Shown piece after piece: positions 16,968 through 28,186 of a DNA stretch of 55,719 nucleotides (position 1 is its first letter; the number at the start of each line of letters is the position of its first letter). This stretch comes from Planctomycetota bacterium (GTDB lineage Bacteria > Planctomycetota > Phycisphaerae > WQYP01): the NCBI GenBank assembly GCA_021808485.1, contig JAKBBN010000009.1, positions 1 to 55,719 on the forward strand. The letters are read 5' to 3'. The notes under the pieces were generated by a model, which made no database searches, had not been told where the DNA came from, and was given only the letters and a program-made list of their open reading frames with translations. A program made the translations under genes and the position numbers.

Positions 16968-17063
16968 TGCAAATCGGACAAACCACCATTAAATTGCTAT
17001 ACTCTTCGCGTTTCGCCGGAACGGCTTTGCAGGCTGCCGGCACACTGGCAGCAGGAGCATAAT

Positions 17064-17984
17064 ATGGCAACGAACAGCGAATATCGTGCAGCCGTCTTGC
17101 AGATGCGATGCGGCGCCGATGCCCGGGAAAACCGGGAAAAAGCCGCCGGACTGATCCGGCAGGCTGCCGCCGGCGGCGCCCAGGTCATCTGCACCCAAGA
17201 ATTGTTTTGCAGCGAATACTTCTGCCAGCGTGAGGCGACGGAAAACTTTGATCTCGCGGAAGAAATTCCCGGCCCAAGCACGGAAATGTTCGGCCGGCTG
17301 GCCCGCGAACTCGGGGTCGTGATCGTGATTTCCCTGTTTGAGCGACGGGCGGCCGGCCTGTATCACAACACCGCCGCGGTATTGGATGCGGATGGTTCAC
17401 TGCTGGGTATCTACCGGAAAATGCACATTCCCGATGACCCGCTTTTTTATGAAAAATATTATTTCACGCCCGGTGATACCGGCTTTAAGGCATTTGACAC
17501 AAAGTTCGGCCGCATCGGTGTGTTGATATGCTGGGATCAATGGTTTCCGGAGGCCGCCCGGCTGACCGCCTTGTGCGGGGCGAACCTCCTGTTTTATCCC
17601 ACGGCAATCGGATGGCATCCCTCTGAAAAGGCTGAATTCGGCGCTGCCCAGGTGGATGCATGGCAGACCATTCAACGCTCACACGCCATCGCAAATGGTG
17701 TTTATGTGGCGTCCGCCAATCGCATCGGTCACGAAGGACCGGCGGATGGCGGGCTGGAATTTTTCGGCAGTTCATTTATCGCGGATCCATTCGGCAGATT
17801 CCTCGGCAAAGCGTCCGTCGATAAAGAGGAAATCCTTACCGCGGTGATTGACCCGCGGCATCTGGAAACGGTACGGCGGAACTGGCCGTTCATAAGAGAC
17901 CGCAGAACCGATGCCTACGGCCCCATACTTAACAGATTCAATCATGATCGAAGTCTTACCCGGCACGGCGTCAGGCAGGCCTGA
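17064..17984 (+). CDS. aguB: N-carbamoylputrescine amidase
   Basis: Hydrolyses N-carbamoylputrescine to putrescine, CO2 and ammonia, the last step of the agmatine route to polyamines. 306 residues, a single nitrilase domain. The catalytic triad is visible: glutamate in CTQELFCSEYF (about 46), lysine in YRKMHIPDDP (about 118) and C156 in GVLICWDQWFPEAARL. The FYEKYYFTPGD stretch is characteristic of the AguB branch. ATG at 17064 follows AGGAG at six bases. The agmatine deiminase gene follows after 27 bases on the same strand and supplies the substrate, which strongly supports the assignment. Confidence 0.94.
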   Translation: MATNSEYRAAVLQMRCGADARENREKAAGLIRQAAAGGAQVICTQELFCSEYFCQREATENFDLAEEIPGPSTEMFGRLARELGVVIVISLFERRAAGLYHNTAAVLDADGSLLGIYRKMHIPDDPLFYEKYYFTPGDTGFKAFDTKFGRIGVLICWDQWFPEAARLTALCGANLLFYPTAIGWHPSEKAEFGAAQVDAWQTIQRSHAIANGVYVASANRIGHEGPADGGLEFFGSSFIADPFGRFLGKASVDKEEILTAVIDPRHLETVRRNWPFIRDRRTDAYGPILNRFNHDRSLTRHGVRQA

Positions 17985-18011
17985 ATCAACCTTCATTGAG
18001 AGCGTATTAGA

Positions 18012-19154
18012 ATGCCCCAGCAACACCTGCAAATTCCGGATTTCCAACCTGCGGAGCGCGGCTATTCCATGCCTGCGGAATGGGAACGTCACGACGCCAC
18101 ATGGCTGGCCTGGCCGCATCATGAGCCGGACTGGCCCGGAAAATTCGGCCCGGTTCCGTGGATATATGCCGACATCGTGCGGCATATTGCGTCCGCGGAA
18201 CGTGTGCATCTGCTGGTGCAATCGGCGGAAGCTTTGCGCAACGCCCGAAACACTTTAAAGCAATCCGCCGCCGCTTTGCCGCGCATCACATTTCATGTTC
18301 AACCGACGGATAGAATCTGGACGCGTGATTCCGGCCCCATTTTTGTCCGCTCCAATTCACGCAAGCCCCAACTCGCCGCCGTTGGCTGGCAATTTAATGG
18401 ATGGGCCAAATACCGGAATTACCGCAATGACGAACATCTCCCGGGACTGGCGGCCGAAGTCCTGAAAATCCCTTTGTGCCGGCCGGTTGCCCCGGATTCC
18501 CGCGGACGCTTAAAACGCCTTGTCCTGGAGGGCGGCAGCATTGACGTGAATGGCCAAGGCTGCCTGCTGACAACTGAAGAATGCCTGCTTTCACGCATTC
18601 AGCAGCGCAATCCCGGATTCACCCAATCACAAGTTGAGGCCTTTTTGTGCCGTTATCTTGGCGTCCGGAAAATTCTGTGGCTGCACCGCGGAATTGCCGG
18701 AGATGATACACACGGCCATGTTGATGATACCGCGAGGTTTGCCGTACCGGGTCTTATTCTAACGTGTACCGAAGCGAACAAACGCGACGCCAACCATGCC
18801 CCGCTGCGGGAAAATTTGCGGCGTCTTAAGACCATGCGTGATCCGTCTGGAAGGCAGTTTACGATTGCTGAATTGCCCATGCCGCGACCGGTGATTTTCC
18901 GCGGGCAGCGCCTGCCGGCAAGCTATGCAAATTTTTATATTTGCAACGCCGGTGTGCTGGTTCCGGTTTTTAACGATGCGGCGGATGTTACCGCCTTGAA
19001 AGTTATCGAGCAGGCCTTCGCCCCACGCCCCATTATTCCCATTTATTGCCGCGATCTGGTATGGGGGCTTGGTACAATACATTGCATGACGCAGCAGCAG
19101 CCCGCATTGCAGGGGAAACCGAAATCACGGCCTTCGTCAAAAGCAGCGAATTGA
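18012..19154 (+). CDS. aguA: Agmatine deiminase
   Basis: Converts agmatine to N-carbamoylputrescine with release of ammonia; member of the Porphyromonas-type peptidylarginine deiminase fold. 380 residues. Motifs: MPAEWERHDATWLAWPH near residue 20, RIWTRDSGPIFV near 97, VLEGGSIDVNG near 174, LHRGIAGDDTHGHVDDTARF near 223, and the catalytic cysteine C358 in GTIHCMTQQQPA. The ATG at 18012 is used by default; ATG 18069 would start at MPAEWE, where many relatives begin, so the true start is uncertain. It pairs with aguB upstream. No arginine decarboxylase is in the window, so the source of agmatine is not shown. Confidence 0.95.
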   Translation: MPQQHLQIPDFQPAERGYSMPAEWERHDATWLAWPHHEPDWPGKFGPVPWIYADIVRHIASAERVHLLVQSAEALRNARNTLKQSAAALPRITFHVQPTDRIWTRDSGPIFVRSNSRKPQLAAVGWQFNGWAKYRNYRNDEHLPGLAAEVLKIPLCRPVAPDSRGRLKRLVLEGGSIDVNGQGCLLTTEECLLSRIQQRNPGFTQSQVEAFLCRYLGVRKILWLHRGIAGDDTHGHVDDTARFAVPGLILTCTEANKRDANHAPLRENLRRLKTMRDPSGRQFTIAELPMPRPVIFRGQRLPASYANFYICNAGVLVPVFNDAADVTALKVIEQAFAPRPIIPIYCRDLVWGLGTIHCMTQQQPALQGKPKSRPSSKAAN

Positions 19155-19179
19155 AGCATTTTAAAACTCAGGAGTAGTT

Positions 19180-20070
19180 ATGCGAATACTGGTTACTGGC
19201 GGTGCGGGTTTCATTGGATCCAATCTGGCCAAACATCTCCTTACGGCCGGTCATCAGGTCTCGATTCTTGACAATTTCTCCTCCGGGGATTTTCGCAATC
19301 TCGTGAAATTTACCGGCGATGTGATCTCCAGCGGATGCGCCGCCAAACCTGCCGGCCGGTTTGAGGTTATTTTTCACGAAGCGTCCATCACAGACACCAC
19401 CGTGACTGATCAATTTCACATGATGCAGAACAACGTCGAAGGTTTTAGAAATGTTCTGTCGTGGGCGGCGGATTTCGGCGCCAGGGTCGTGTGGGCGTCA
19501 TCCGCGGCGGTTTACGGAAATCTTCCCGCGCCCATGCGCGAAAATATCGAACCTCAACCATTAAATGTTTACGGTTATTCCAAACTGGCCATGGAGCATA
19601 TGGCCGCACGCTGGCATGCGGAAACCCATCTTCCCATCATCGGTTTGCGCTATTTCAACGTGTATGGCCCGGGCGAAGGCCACAAGGGAAAATTCGCTTC
19701 CATGATTTACCAGCTCGCCCAACAGATGCAGGCTGGCCAGCGGCCGAAAATTTTTCATGACGGCGGCCAGAAAAGGGATTTTGTGTGGATTGGGGATGTT
19801 ATCAACGCCAATTTAAAAGCCATGAGCGTTGATTCACATGGTGTGTTCAATGTCGGCAGCGGCGAATCGGAATCGTTTAACGCGGTTGTCGCCGCACTGA
19901 ATTCCGTCCTGCATACCAAGCTGGAACCGGAGTATATTCACAATCCGTACAGCTTCTTCCAGAACCACACGGAGGCGGACATTTCATCCGCAAGAAAGGT
20001 GCTCGGTTACGCCCCCACCTGCGGACTTATGGACGGCATCCGGGCGTATCACGCGTCCGGCCGGCTTTAA
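19180..20070 (+). CDS. hldD: NAD-dependent sugar epimerase, HldD (ADP-heptose 6-epimerase)-like
   Basis: Extended short-chain dehydrogenase of 296 residues. The dinucleotide-binding motif is TGGAGFIGSN at residues 6-15 and the catalytic pair is in YGYSKLAMEH near residue 132-136. The stretch RYFNVYGPGEGHKGKFASMI, with the following HDGGQKRDFVWIGDVI, is the pattern of HldD/RfaD, which makes ADP-L-glycero-D-manno-heptose for the lipopolysaccharide inner core. Other epimerases such as GalE lack the GxxHKG element. No other heptose genes are near, so the substrate assignment rests on this motif. ATG at 19180 follows AGGAG. It lies 25 bases after aguA and may be co-transcribed. Confidence 0.75.
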   Translation: MRILVTGGAGFIGSNLAKHLLTAGHQVSILDNFSSGDFRNLVKFTGDVISSGCAAKPAGRFEVIFHEASITDTTVTDQFHMMQNNVEGFRNVLSWAADFGARVVWASSAAVYGNLPAPMRENIEPQPLNVYGYSKLAMEHMAARWHAETHLPIIGLRYFNVYGPGEGHKGKFASMIYQLAQQMQAGQRPKIFHDGGQKRDFVWIGDVINANLKAMSVDSHGVFNVGSGESESFNAVVAALNSVLHTKLEPEYIHNPYSFFQNHTEADISSARKVLGYAPTCGLMDGIRAYHASGRL

Positions 20071-20129
20071 TCTTCGCCGCGTTCGGAAGCCGCCGCGGCT
20101 CCATCCGCACCAGCACAAGGAGTCAACCA

Positions 20130-20918
20130 GTGCCGACGCCCGCCGCTGCTTGTTTTCTGTCGTCCGCCACAACATGGACCGCGGGGATTGCGGCCGTCGG
20201 GTTGGGAGCAACGTCGCTGGGCTATGCCGCTCTTTATAACAACAGCCAGGTATTCGCTCCCGTTATCAGCGAAATTCAGGATAAAGGCGCGGTTGCATTA
20301 AGCTTTGATGATGGCCCCACATCTCCATTCACACCGCAAATACTGACAATTCTGGACACATACGCCGCCAAAGCGACATTTTTTCTGATCGGCGTAAATG
20401 CGGCGAGGGAAAAGCAGCTGGTCCGCGAAATTACCGATCGAGGTCACACCATCGGCAATCACACATGGAACCATGATCACTCCGGCACCCTGCGCGGAGC
20501 AGGTTACTGGCAGGACGAAATGATGCGAACGCAGGATATTCTGCATCATGCCGCCGGCCTGATACCCGCACTGTTTCGCGCCCCCATGGGATTCAAGACC
20601 CCCGCACAGGCCAAAGCGGCACGGCAGTTGGGTTTGCATTACATTGGTTGGCGTCGCCGCGGATTTGATACGCTCAAAACGACGCCGCAGCATATCAGCC
20701 GGCGCATTTCCCTTGGTTTGCGCCCCGGGGCGATTGTCACGCTGCATGACGGCATTGAACCGGCGCGGCTTCATCTCTCGCAGCAATGCACGGTTGATGC
20801 ATTGCCGCAAATATTGCAATCCATGCGTGATAAACAGTTGGCCGGCAAAGCCCTGCACACGGCCCTGCCATTTTCAGCCTACCAAAATCTGCCGTTAAAC
20901 ACGCCGCGGCACACATAA
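20130..20918 (+). CDS. Polysaccharide deacetylase (NodB-type, CE4)
   Basis: 262 residues starting at GTG 20130, preceded by a good AAGGAG. An N-terminal hydrophobic segment (about residues 15-35) may anchor or export the protein. The NodB core follows: SFDDGPTSPFTPQIL (catalytic base and metal aspartates), ATFFLIGVNA, GHTIGNHTWNHDH (the metal histidines, H-x-x-x-H), FRAPMGFKT and ending with TLHDGIE. Members remove acetyl groups from N-acetylglucosamine polymers or from peptidoglycan; the substrate here is unknown. It follows the HldD-like gene by 59 bases, in keeping with a role at the cell surface. Confidence 0.88.
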   Translation: MPTPAAACFLSSATTWTAGIAAVGLGATSLGYAALYNNSQVFAPVISEIQDKGAVALSFDDGPTSPFTPQILTILDTYAAKATFFLIGVNAAREKQLVREITDRGHTIGNHTWNHDHSGTLRGAGYWQDEMMRTQDILHHAAGLIPALFRAPMGFKTPAQAKAARQLGLHYIGWRRRGFDTLKTTPQHISRRISLGLRPGAIVTLHDGIEPARLHLSQQCTVDALPQILQSMRDKQLAGKALHTALPFSAYQNLPLNTPRHT

Positions 20919-20987
20919 CCGGATCAATTCCGGGCGCCTTAATGTGCAAAAAAGACTTCATCACGGCTCAAAGATATAATATTCCCC

Positions 20988-22085
20988 ATGGCAGATCACT
21001 CCTTGCCGCTGCTTCCTGCTGACCGCCCCGGCCCAAAAGGCCGCGGCTGTGCGGAAAATCCGCCGAATCGTTTTGAATCCTCATATTTGGCGAATGATCC
21101 GGATTCCGATGAAGCGCCGACACTGAATGCCTCTACGCAAATCCTCACCGATCACGCGAAAACAGTCATCCGCCGCAACAACAGTCCGGACCTTGGCTTT
21201 GAATACTCCATCAATGTGTATCGCGGCTGCGAACATGGGTGTATTTATTGTTATGCACGTCCCACACATGAAACACTTGGATATTCCGCCGGTCTGGATT
21301 TTGAAACCAAAATTCTGGTAAAAAGCCGCGCGGCGGAAATTCTACGCGAAGAACTGATGCACCCCCGCTGGCGCGGCGACATGATTACCATGTCCAGTGT
21401 GACAGACTGTTATCAACCGCTGGAAAAAAGGCTGGGAATCACCCGCCAATGCCTGGCGGTTCTTGCGGACTTTTGCAATCCACTGACGGTGATCACCAAG
21501 AATTTTCTGGTAACACGGGATATGGACCTGCTTGCCCGGATGTCCCAAGCCGGTGCGGCACGCGTTTATATTTCCATGACGACTTTACGCAAGGAATTGA
21601 CCGCCGTCATGGAGCCGCGAACCTCCGCACCGCAGCGGCGGCTCGATGCGATTCATCAATTGTCCGTTGCGGGCGTCTCCGTCGGCGTTCTGGTGGCACC
21701 TGTTATCCCCGGCCTTACCGATTTTGAAATTGCCGACATTGTCCACGCCGCGGCCGCCGCCGGCGCGCAATTCGCCGACATGACTCCGGTTCGCCTGCCT
21801 TACGGTCTTAAGGATATGTTCACAACATGGCTGGAACGGAATTTTCCGGACCGGGCATCCAAAGTACTGGCCCGGATACGCGATATCCGCGGCGGCAAGC
21901 TCAACGATTCAAATTTTTATTCCCGCATGACAGGGCAGGGCGAATTCGCCGATCAAATTCACGGCCTTTTCAGGATGGCCTGTCGAAAATCCGGCTTTGC
22001 CGACGGCCCGCCGGCGTTCCGCCCTGATACTTTTCAGCGGCCCGCGGCACTGTGCAAGCCCATGGTACAGGGCGAACTTTTCTAG
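20988..22085 (+). CDS. Radical SAM protein, PA0069/SplB-like family
   Basis: 365 residues. The iron-sulfur cysteines are in YRGCEHGCIYCYARPTHE near residue 80, a CxxxCxxC motif. The following sequence (LGYSAGLDFETKILVK, and MSSVTDCYQPLEKRLGITRQ) matches the PA0069 subfamily, which is related to spore photoproduct lyase but lacks known chemistry. The role is therefore not assigned; a link to DNA repair is speculation from the relationship. TATAAT at 20975-20980 ends seven bases before the ATG, and no ribosome binding site is visible, so the transcript may be leaderless. It ends 52 bases before the convergent gltD. Confidence 0.85.
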   Translation: MADHSLPLLPADRPGPKGRGCAENPPNRFESSYLANDPDSDEAPTLNASTQILTDHAKTVIRRNNSPDLGFEYSINVYRGCEHGCIYCYARPTHETLGYSAGLDFETKILVKSRAAEILREELMHPRWRGDMITMSSVTDCYQPLEKRLGITRQCLAVLADFCNPLTVITKNFLVTRDMDLLARMSQAGAARVYISMTTLRKELTAVMEPRTSAPQRRLDAIHQLSVAGVSVGVLVAPVIPGLTDFEIADIVHAAAAAGAQFADMTPVRLPYGLKDMFTTWLERNFPDRASKVLARIRDIRGGKLNDSNFYSRMTGQGEFADQIHGLFRMACRKSGFADGPPAFRPDTFQRPAALCKPMVQGELF

Positions 22086-22137
22086 CGCGAATAGCCGGCC
22101 AAATGAGCAGAGCATTACCATTGGCGCCCCGCCGGCT

Positions 22138-23613
22138 TCATGGCAGGGTCGTCGCCCCCATCAGGTAGCGATCACATTCACGGGCCGCCCCGCGGCCTTC
22201 ATTAATTGCCCATACCACCAGGGACTGGCCGCGGCGGCAATCACCGGCGGCAAACACGCCTTCCACGGAAGTGGCAAATTTTCCGTATTCCGCCTTAAAA
22301 TTCGATCGCTCATCCGTTTGCAGGCCGAACTGCTGTGCCAGTGTTTCCTCCGGCCCCAGGAAGCCCATGGCCAGAAGAACCAATTCCGCCGGCCATTCGC
22401 GCTGCGATCCGGGCACTTCCGTCATGGCGATTTTTCCGTTCGTTCCGGTCCATTGCACCTGAACGGTTTTTACAGCCCGGACATTGCCCTTATCATCACC
22501 AAGAAACTCCTTGGTTAAAATGCTGTATTGCCGCGGATCCTGACCGAACACGGCACGAACTTCCTCATGCCCGTAGTCCACGCGATAAATCCGCGGCCAC
22601 TGCGGCCATGGATTTTCCGGAGCGCGCGTCGCCGGCGGCTGGGTCAACAGCTCAAAATTCACCAGGCTGCGGCACCCGTGCCGCATGGATGTACCAATGC
22701 AATCGGTACCGGTGTCACCGCCGCCGATCACTATCACATTCTTGCCCTTGGCGGAAATATATTTGCCGTCCGCGAGTTCCGAATCAAGCAGGCTGCGGGT
22801 GTTGGCATGCAAAAATTCCATGGCAAAATGAACGCCGTTTAATTTACGTCCTGCCACCGGTTTGCGGTCCGCCCCCAGCACATCGCGCGGTTTTGTGGCA
22901 CCGCAGCAGAGAATCATGGCGTCAAACTGGCGCAGCAGGTTATGAACATTCACTTCCAACCCCACATGCACGCCGGTGACGATGGCCACGCCTTCCTGCT
23001 CCATGAGCTTCACCCGCCGGTCCACGATCTGTCGTTTATCCAGCTTCATGTTGGGAATGCCGTACATCAGCAGCCCGCCGATGCGATCCGCCCGTTCATA
23101 TACCGTTACCAGGTGGCCGGCCTTGTTAAGCTGGTCCGCCGCCGCCAGCCCGGCCGGGCCGGACCCGATCACCGCCACCTTTTTTCCGGTGCGAACCGCC
23201 GGAGGCCGCGGCACCACCCAGCCGCTGGCCCAGGCATGATCAATGATAGATTGTTCAATGTTTTTAATCGTTACCGGGGGTTCGTTAATGCCCAGCACAC
23301 ATGAGCCCTCGCACGGCGCCGGACAGACGCGGCCGGTGAATTCCGGAAAATTATTCGTCTTCCAGAGCCGTTCAATGGCGGCTTTCCACTGATCCTTATA
23401 AATCAGGTCATTCCATTCCGGGATGATATTGTTTACCGGGCAGCCATTTTGGCAAAAAGGCACACCGCAATCCATGCACCGGGCGCCCTGCTGGCGCAGT
23501 TTACCGTCCGGCATATGGTCATGAAATTCGTTCCAATCAAGAATGCGGAGCCGCGCCGCCCGATCCGACGGCAACTCGCGGGCATATTCCATGAATCCTG
23601 TCGGCTTACCCAT
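22138..23613 (-). CDS. gltD: Glutamate synthase (NADPH), small subunit
   Basis: Passes electrons from NADPH to the large subunit for the transfer of glutamine amide nitrogen to 2-oxoglutarate. 491 residues from ATG 23613, chosen because AGGAGGTG lies just upstream; an in-frame start nine codons earlier is less likely. Cysteines C46, C49, C54 and C58 ([13 protein letters not shown]) bind an iron-sulfur cluster. Two dinucleotide motifs follow: [17 protein letters not shown] for FAD and [13 protein letters not shown] for NADPH. The C-terminus has [18 protein letters not shown], typical of the family. The start overlaps the end of gltB by eight bases, so translation is probably coupled. Confidence 0.96.
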   Translation of the reverse strand: MGKPTGFMEYARELPSDRAARLRILDWNEFHDHMPDGKLRQQGARCMDCGVPFCQNGCPVNNIIPEWNDLIYKDQWKAAIERLWKTNNFPEFTGRVCPAPCEGSCVLGINEPPVTIKNIEQSIIDHAWASGWVVPRPPAVRTGKKVAVIGSGPAGLAAADQLNKAGHLVTVYERADRIGGLLMYGIPNMKLDKRQIVDRRVKLMEQEGVAIVTGVHVGLEVNVHNLLRQFDAMILCCGATKPRDVLGADRKPVAGRKLNGVHFAMEFLHANTRSLLDSELADGKYISAKGKNVIVIGGGDTGTDCIGTSMRHGCRSLVNFELLTQPPATRAPENPWPQWPRIYRVDYGHEEVRAVFGQDPRQYSILTKEFLGDDKGNVRAVKTVQVQWTGTNGKIAMTEVPGSQREWPAELVLLAMGFLGPEETLAQQFGLQTDERSNFKAEYGKFATSVEGVFAAGDCRRGQSLVVWAINEGRGAARECDRYLMGATTLP

Positions 23614-26600
23614 GTCGCACCTCCTGCATCTGCGAGGCAACCTGCTTCGCCTGCTGCTGGAGGGCCCGCTTGTAATCCGTGGGGATCACTTTGTGGAACC
23701 GCGGCAATTCGCGGGTCCAGTCTTCAAGAATTTTTCCGGCCACGGCACTGCCCGTGGCCGCCCGATGCTCTTCAATCATGGTTTTAAGTTCCGCAATGTC
23801 CGTTGGTTCCGTCATCTTTTCCAATTCCACCATCGCCAGATTGCAGCGTGACAGGAACTGATCATCCGGATCATATACATACGCCACGCCACCGGACATT
23901 CCCGCCGCGAAATTGCGCCCGGTCGTGCCAAGAATAACCGCCCGACCGCCCGTCATGTATTCGCAACCGTGATCGCCCACACCTTCCACCACGGTCCAGG
24001 CGCCGGAATTTCTGACACAAAATCTTTCACCGGCCATGCCGCGGAAGAAAGCTTTCCCGCTGGTGGCGCCGTAAAGCGCCACATTGCCGATGAGAATGTT
24101 TTCACACGGCACAAACGTACTGGCACGATCCGGATAAACCGCAATGCATCCGCCGGAAAGCCCTTTGCCGACATAATCGTTGGCGTCGCCTTCCAGTTCA
24201 ATGGACACGCCGCGCGCCAGCCACGCGCCAAGACTTTGCCCGGCGGATCCCCGCAGCTTAATCCGAATTGTTTTATCCGGAAGCCCGGCATCGCCGTGGC
24301 GTTTGGCGATTTCGTGACTCAGCATGGTTCCCACCGTGCGATTGGTATTCTTGACCGGAAATTCAAGCTCCACAGCCGAGCCGCCTTCAATCGCCGATCG
24401 AGCCAGACGGATAATCCGGTTGTCCAGTGCCGATTCCAGACCATGGTCCTGTTTTTTAGTGGCGTAAACCTCCACATTGTCGTGAAGTTTCACCGCCGGT
24501 GAAAGAATCGGCGCGAGGTCCAGCCCCTGGGCCTTCCAATGTTGAACGGCCGCATCCACTTCCACCCGGTCCACCCGCCCGATCATTTCATTAAACCTGC
24601 GGAAGCCCATAAAGGCCATCAATTCGCGAACTTCTTCCGCCAGCAGGAACATGAAATTCACCACATATTCCGGCTTGCCGGCGAACTTGGCCCGCAACAC
24701 CGGATCCTGCGTGGCGATGCCTACGGGGCACGTGTTCAAATGGCACACGCGCATCATAATGCAGCCGATGGTCACCAGCGGCACCGTGGCAAAACCGAAT
24801 TCTTCCGCACCCAACAGCGCGCCGATCACCACATCGCGACCGGTCTTTAACTGACCGTCCACCTGCACGACAATGCGGCTTCGCAGATCATTAAGCACCA
24901 GTGTTTGATGCGCCTCGGCCAGGCCCAATTCCCACGGCGTGCCGGCATGCTTAATGCTGGTCAGCGGCGAAGCACCCGTCCCGCCGTCGTGGCCGGCAAT
25001 CACCACATGATCCGCGTGCGCCTTGGAAACGCCCGCCGCCACTGTGCCCACGCCCATTTCCGCCACCAGCTTCACGCTTACACGGGCCGACGGGTTGGCA
25101 TTTTTAAGGTCGTGAATAAGCTGCGCCAGGTCTTCAATGGAATAAATATCATGATGCGGCGGCGGACTGATCAACTGCACGCCCGGAGTGGCATGCCGCA
25201 ACTGCCCGATATACCGGTCAACCTTGTGGCCCGGCAATTGCCCGCCTTCACCTGGCTTGGCCCCCTGGGCCATTTTGATCTGAAGTTCATCGGCATTGGC
25301 CATGTAATTAATCGTCACGCCGAAGCGGCCGCTGGCCACCTGCTTGATGGCAGAGCGCCGCAAGTCGCCGTTGGCATCCGGCTTGAACCGGCGGGAATCC
25401 TCGCCGCCTTCACCCGTATTGGATTTTCCGCCGATACGGTTCATGGCGATAGCCAGGGTTTCATGCGCTTCCGTGGAGATGGAACCCAGGCTCATGGCCC
25501 CGGTGGCAAACCGCTTGACAATTTCAGCCGCCGGCTCAACTTCCGCCAGCATCACCGGTTTGTCCGCCGGCTTTAATTTGAACAGCCCGCGAAGCGTGCA
25601 CAAATGACCGGCCTGTTCATTAATCAACCGGGCATAACGGGCATATGCTTCACGCGAATTGGTTCTGGCCGCATCCTGCAGATGGGCGATCGTTTCCGGA
25701 TTAAGCAGATGATGCTCGCCGTTTTTCCGCCATGAATACTGGCCGCCCTCCGGCAGCATGGGCAGGTGAACATCGGCCGGATTCACCGGAAATCCGACGG
25801 CATGGCGGCGCAGCGCCTCGGCGGCAAGCACATCAAACCCGACGCCGTCGATTTTTGACACCGTGCCGGCAAAACAACGGTCAATGACCGCCCGCGACAA
25901 TCCGACAGATTCAAATATCTGCGCGCCTTTATAGCTTTGGAGCGTGGAAATGCCCATCTTGCTCATCACTTTTAAAATGCCTTTTCCACACGCCTTGATG
26001 TAGTTCTTGGTCAGTTTGTCTTCATCAAAGGTGGGATCAATCGCTTTTTCCAGCCGCAGGTTCCACAGCACCTCAAACGCCATGTACGGATTGATTGCAT
26101 CGGCCCCGTACCCGATGAGCATGCAATGATGATGCACTTCCCGGGCTTCCCCGGTTTCCAGAATCAGCCCGATACGCGTCCGGGTACCCTGCCGCACCAG
26201 GTGATGATGCACCGCACCGCAGGCCAAAAGCGTGGGAATGGCGACATGTTCCGCGTCCACCCCGCGATCCGTTAGAATCACCAGTTCACAGCCGTCTTCA
26301 ATGGCCCTGCCGGTCTGCGAGCACATCTCATCGAGCGCCGCGAGCATCGCTTTTTCGCCGCCGCTGCGTTTGAATACCATAGGAATGGTGCGGCTGGTCC
26401 AGCCGCGAACCGGCGATTTTTGCAAGGACTTAAGCCGCGCCAGATAGCCATTGGTCAGAATCGGCTGCGACACCAACAACCGATGGCAGTGTTCCGGCTT
26501 TGCCGCCAGCAAATTCTGCTCCGGTCCGATATAGCTTTCCAGGCTCATGACGATGGATTCCTTATCGGAATCCAGCGGCGGATTGGTAACCTGCGCAAAC

Positions 26601-28186
26601 GCCTGTTTGAAATAGTCGTACACCACGCGCGATTGGTCGCTCAGGCAGGCCAGCGCCGCGTCATTGCCCATGGAACCAAGGGCTTCCTGCCCGTTTGTAC
26701 CCATCGGCAGCAGCAATTTATAAACATCTTCCGTGGTATATCCCATGCACTGCGCTCGCCGCAGCAGGGAAGAGGCTTCCAGTCCGGGAACATCGGCGGC
26801 CGTCGGCAGGTCTTCAATGGTCAGGCGTTGTTCCTGCAGCCACTGACCGTAAGGATGTGCGGCGGCAAGCTGGCCTTTGAGTTCCGAATCATCAATAATG
26901 CGGCCCTGTTTGAAATCAACGAGGAACATCCGCCCCGGCTGCAGTCGCCCTTTGCGCGCCACATTCGCCGGATCCACTTCCAACACACCCACCTCGCTGG
27001 CCATGATGACCAGATCGTCCTTGGTAACGTAATAACGGCTGGGGCGAAGACCGTTGCGATCCAGCACCGCGCCGATGTAGTGGCCGTCGGTAAACGCCAC
27101 CGACGCCGGACCATCCCATGGTTCCATCAGGCAGGAATGGTATTCATAAAATGCCCGCCGCCGCGGATCCATTGATTCATGGTTCTGCCATGCTTCCGGA
27201 ATCATCATCATCACGGCATGGGGCAAAGAACGGCCGGTGTGCAGCAGCATTTCCAGGCAATTATCGAATTCGCCGGAATCCGACGTACCCGGTTCAATCA
27301 CCGGCTTGATCAAATCCACATCGGATTTGAACAGCTCGGAACTGAACAACCCTTCACGCGCGTGCATCCAGTTGCTGTTGCCGCGCCGCGTGTTGATTTC
27401 TCCGTTATGCGCCATAAACCGCATCGGCTGGGCGCGATCCCATGATGGAAACGTATTGGTGCTGAAGCGGGAATGAACCAGCGCCAGATGGCTGACATAA
27501 TCCGGGTCGTTTATGTCCGCGGCAAAATACTGCCGCACCTGCATGGATGTAAGTTGTCCTTTGTAAATCAGCACTTTGGTGCTAAGCGAACAGACGTAAA
27601 AATATTCCGCCTGATCCATTTCCGAATTGCGAATTGTCTGCGTGGCGAGCTTCCGCACAACATAAAGCTCCCGTTCCAGACTTTCCGCATCCATCCCCGG
27701 CTTGCCCCGCACAAAAATCATCCGCATGCGCGGCTCGGTGCGCCGCGCGGATGGGCCGATCATGGAATTATCCGTCGGAACGTCACGCCAGCCGATTAAA
27801 ACCAGGCCGCGTTCGGCGATCTGCCGGGCAACGGTCTTTTCGCACCATGAACGCTGTTCATTATCCGATGGCAAAAACACAATGCCCGCGCCATATTCAC
27901 CTGCGGCAGGCAGCGTGAGTCCGGCGTCCCGCAGGGCAACCTTGGTTAGAAATATGTGGGGCAGCGCGGTTAAAAGACCCGCACCATCGCCGGTGTTGTC
28001 TTCACATCCGCAGGCGCCGCGATGCTCCATATGCTCCAGCATCGTCAGCGCATTGATGACAATTTCATGCGATTTACGGCCTTTTACATGGGCAATAAAG
28101 CCCACACCGCAGCTATCATGCTCCAGGGCCGGATCATACAGGCCCGTCTTGGCCGGCCTGACGCCCGGATGATTCACTTTTTCCAA
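23606..28186 (-). CDS. gltB: Glutamate synthase, large subunit
   Basis: Makes two glutamates from glutamine and 2-oxoglutarate. About 1526 residues. The start is set at TTG 28186 because GGAGGT lies seven bases upstream and no ATG is in a suitable place; the frame stays open to TTG 28273. The glutaminase cysteine, C26 in HDSCGVGF, would become the N-terminus after removal of a 25-residue propeptide. Later come the FMN-binding synthase domain ([15 protein letters not shown], then [17 protein letters not shown]) and the 3Fe-4S cysteines in [19 protein letters not shown] near residue 1140. The C-terminal GXGXG-type beta-helix domain begins after about 1270. It leads an operon with gltD. A sigma70-type promoter candidate is at 28277-28306. 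Confidence 0.96.
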   Translation of the reverse strand: MEKVNHPGVRPAKTGLYDPALEHDSCGVGFIAHVKGRKSHEIVINALTMLEHMEHRGACGCEDNTGDGAGLLTALPHIFLTKVALRDAGLTLPAAGEYGAGIVFLPSDNEQRSWCEKTVARQIAERGLVLIGWRDVPTDNSMIGPSARRTEPRMRMIFVRGKPGMDAESLERELYVVRKLATQTIRNSEMDQAEYFYVCSLSTKVLIYKGQLTSMQVRQYFAADINDPDYVSHLALVHSRFSTNTFPSWDRAQPMRFMAHNGEINTRRGNSNWMHAREGLFSSELFKSDVDLIKPVIEPGTSDSGEFDNCLEMLLHTGRSLPHAVMMMIPEAWQNHESMDPRRRAFYEYHSCLMEPWDGPASVAFTDGHYIGAVLDRNGLRPSRYYVTKDDLVIMASEVGVLEVDPANVARKGRLQPGRMFLVDFKQGRIIDDSELKGQLAAAHPYGQWLQEQRLTIEDLPTAADVPGLEASSLLRRAQCMGYTTEDVYKLLLPMGTNGQEALGSMGNDAALACLSDQSRVVYDYFKQAFAQVTNPPLDSDKESIVMSLESYIGPEQNLLAAKPEHCHRLLVSQPILTNGYLARLKSLQKSPVRGWTSRTIPMVFKRSGGEKAMLAALDEMCSQTGRAIEDGCELVILTDRGVDAEHVAIPTLLACGAVHHHLVRQGTRTRIGLILETGEAREVHHHCMLIGYGADAINPYMAFEVLWNLRLEKAIDPTFDEDKLTKNYIKACGKGILKVMSKMGISTLQSYKGAQIFESVGLSRAVIDRCFAGTVSKIDGVGFDVLAAEALRRHAVGFPVNPADVHLPMLPEGGQYSWRKNGEHHLLNPETIAHLQDAARTNSREAYARYARLINEQAGHLCTLRGLFKLKPADKPVMLAEVEPAAEIVKRFATGAMSLGSISTEAHETLAIAMNRIGGKSNTGEGGEDSRRFKPDANGDLRRSAIKQVASGRFGVTINYMANADELQIKMAQGAKPGEGGQLPGHKVDRYIGQLRHATPGVQLISPPPHHDIYSIEDLAQLIHDLKNANPSARVSVKLVAEMGVGTVAAGVSKAHADHVVIAGHDGGTGASPLTSIKHAGTPWELGLAEAHQTLVLNDLRSRIVVQVDGQLKTGRDVVIGALLGAEEFGFATVPLVTIGCIMMRVCHLNTCPVGIATQDPVLRAKFAGKPEYVVNFMFLLAEEVRELMAFMGFRRFNEMIGRVDRVEVDAAVQHWKAQGLDLAPILSPAVKLHDNVEVYATKKQDHGLESALDNRIIRLARSAIEGGSAVELEFPVKNTNRTVGTMLSHEIAKRHGDAGLPDKTIRIKLRGSAGQSLGAWLARGVSIELEGDANDYVGKGLSGGCIAVYPDRASTFVPCENILIGNVALYGATSGKAFFRGMAGERFCVRNSGAWTVVEGVGDHGCEYMTGGRAVILGTTGRNFAAGMSGGVAYVYDPDDQFLSRCNLAMVELEKMTEPTDIAELKTMIEEHRAATGSAVAGKILEDWTRELPRFHKVIPTDYKRALQQQAKQVASQMQEVRHG

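Noticed and set aside
23969-27175. Several long plus-strand frames opposite gltB
   Set aside because: They are shadows of gltB, whose motifs cover the full length.
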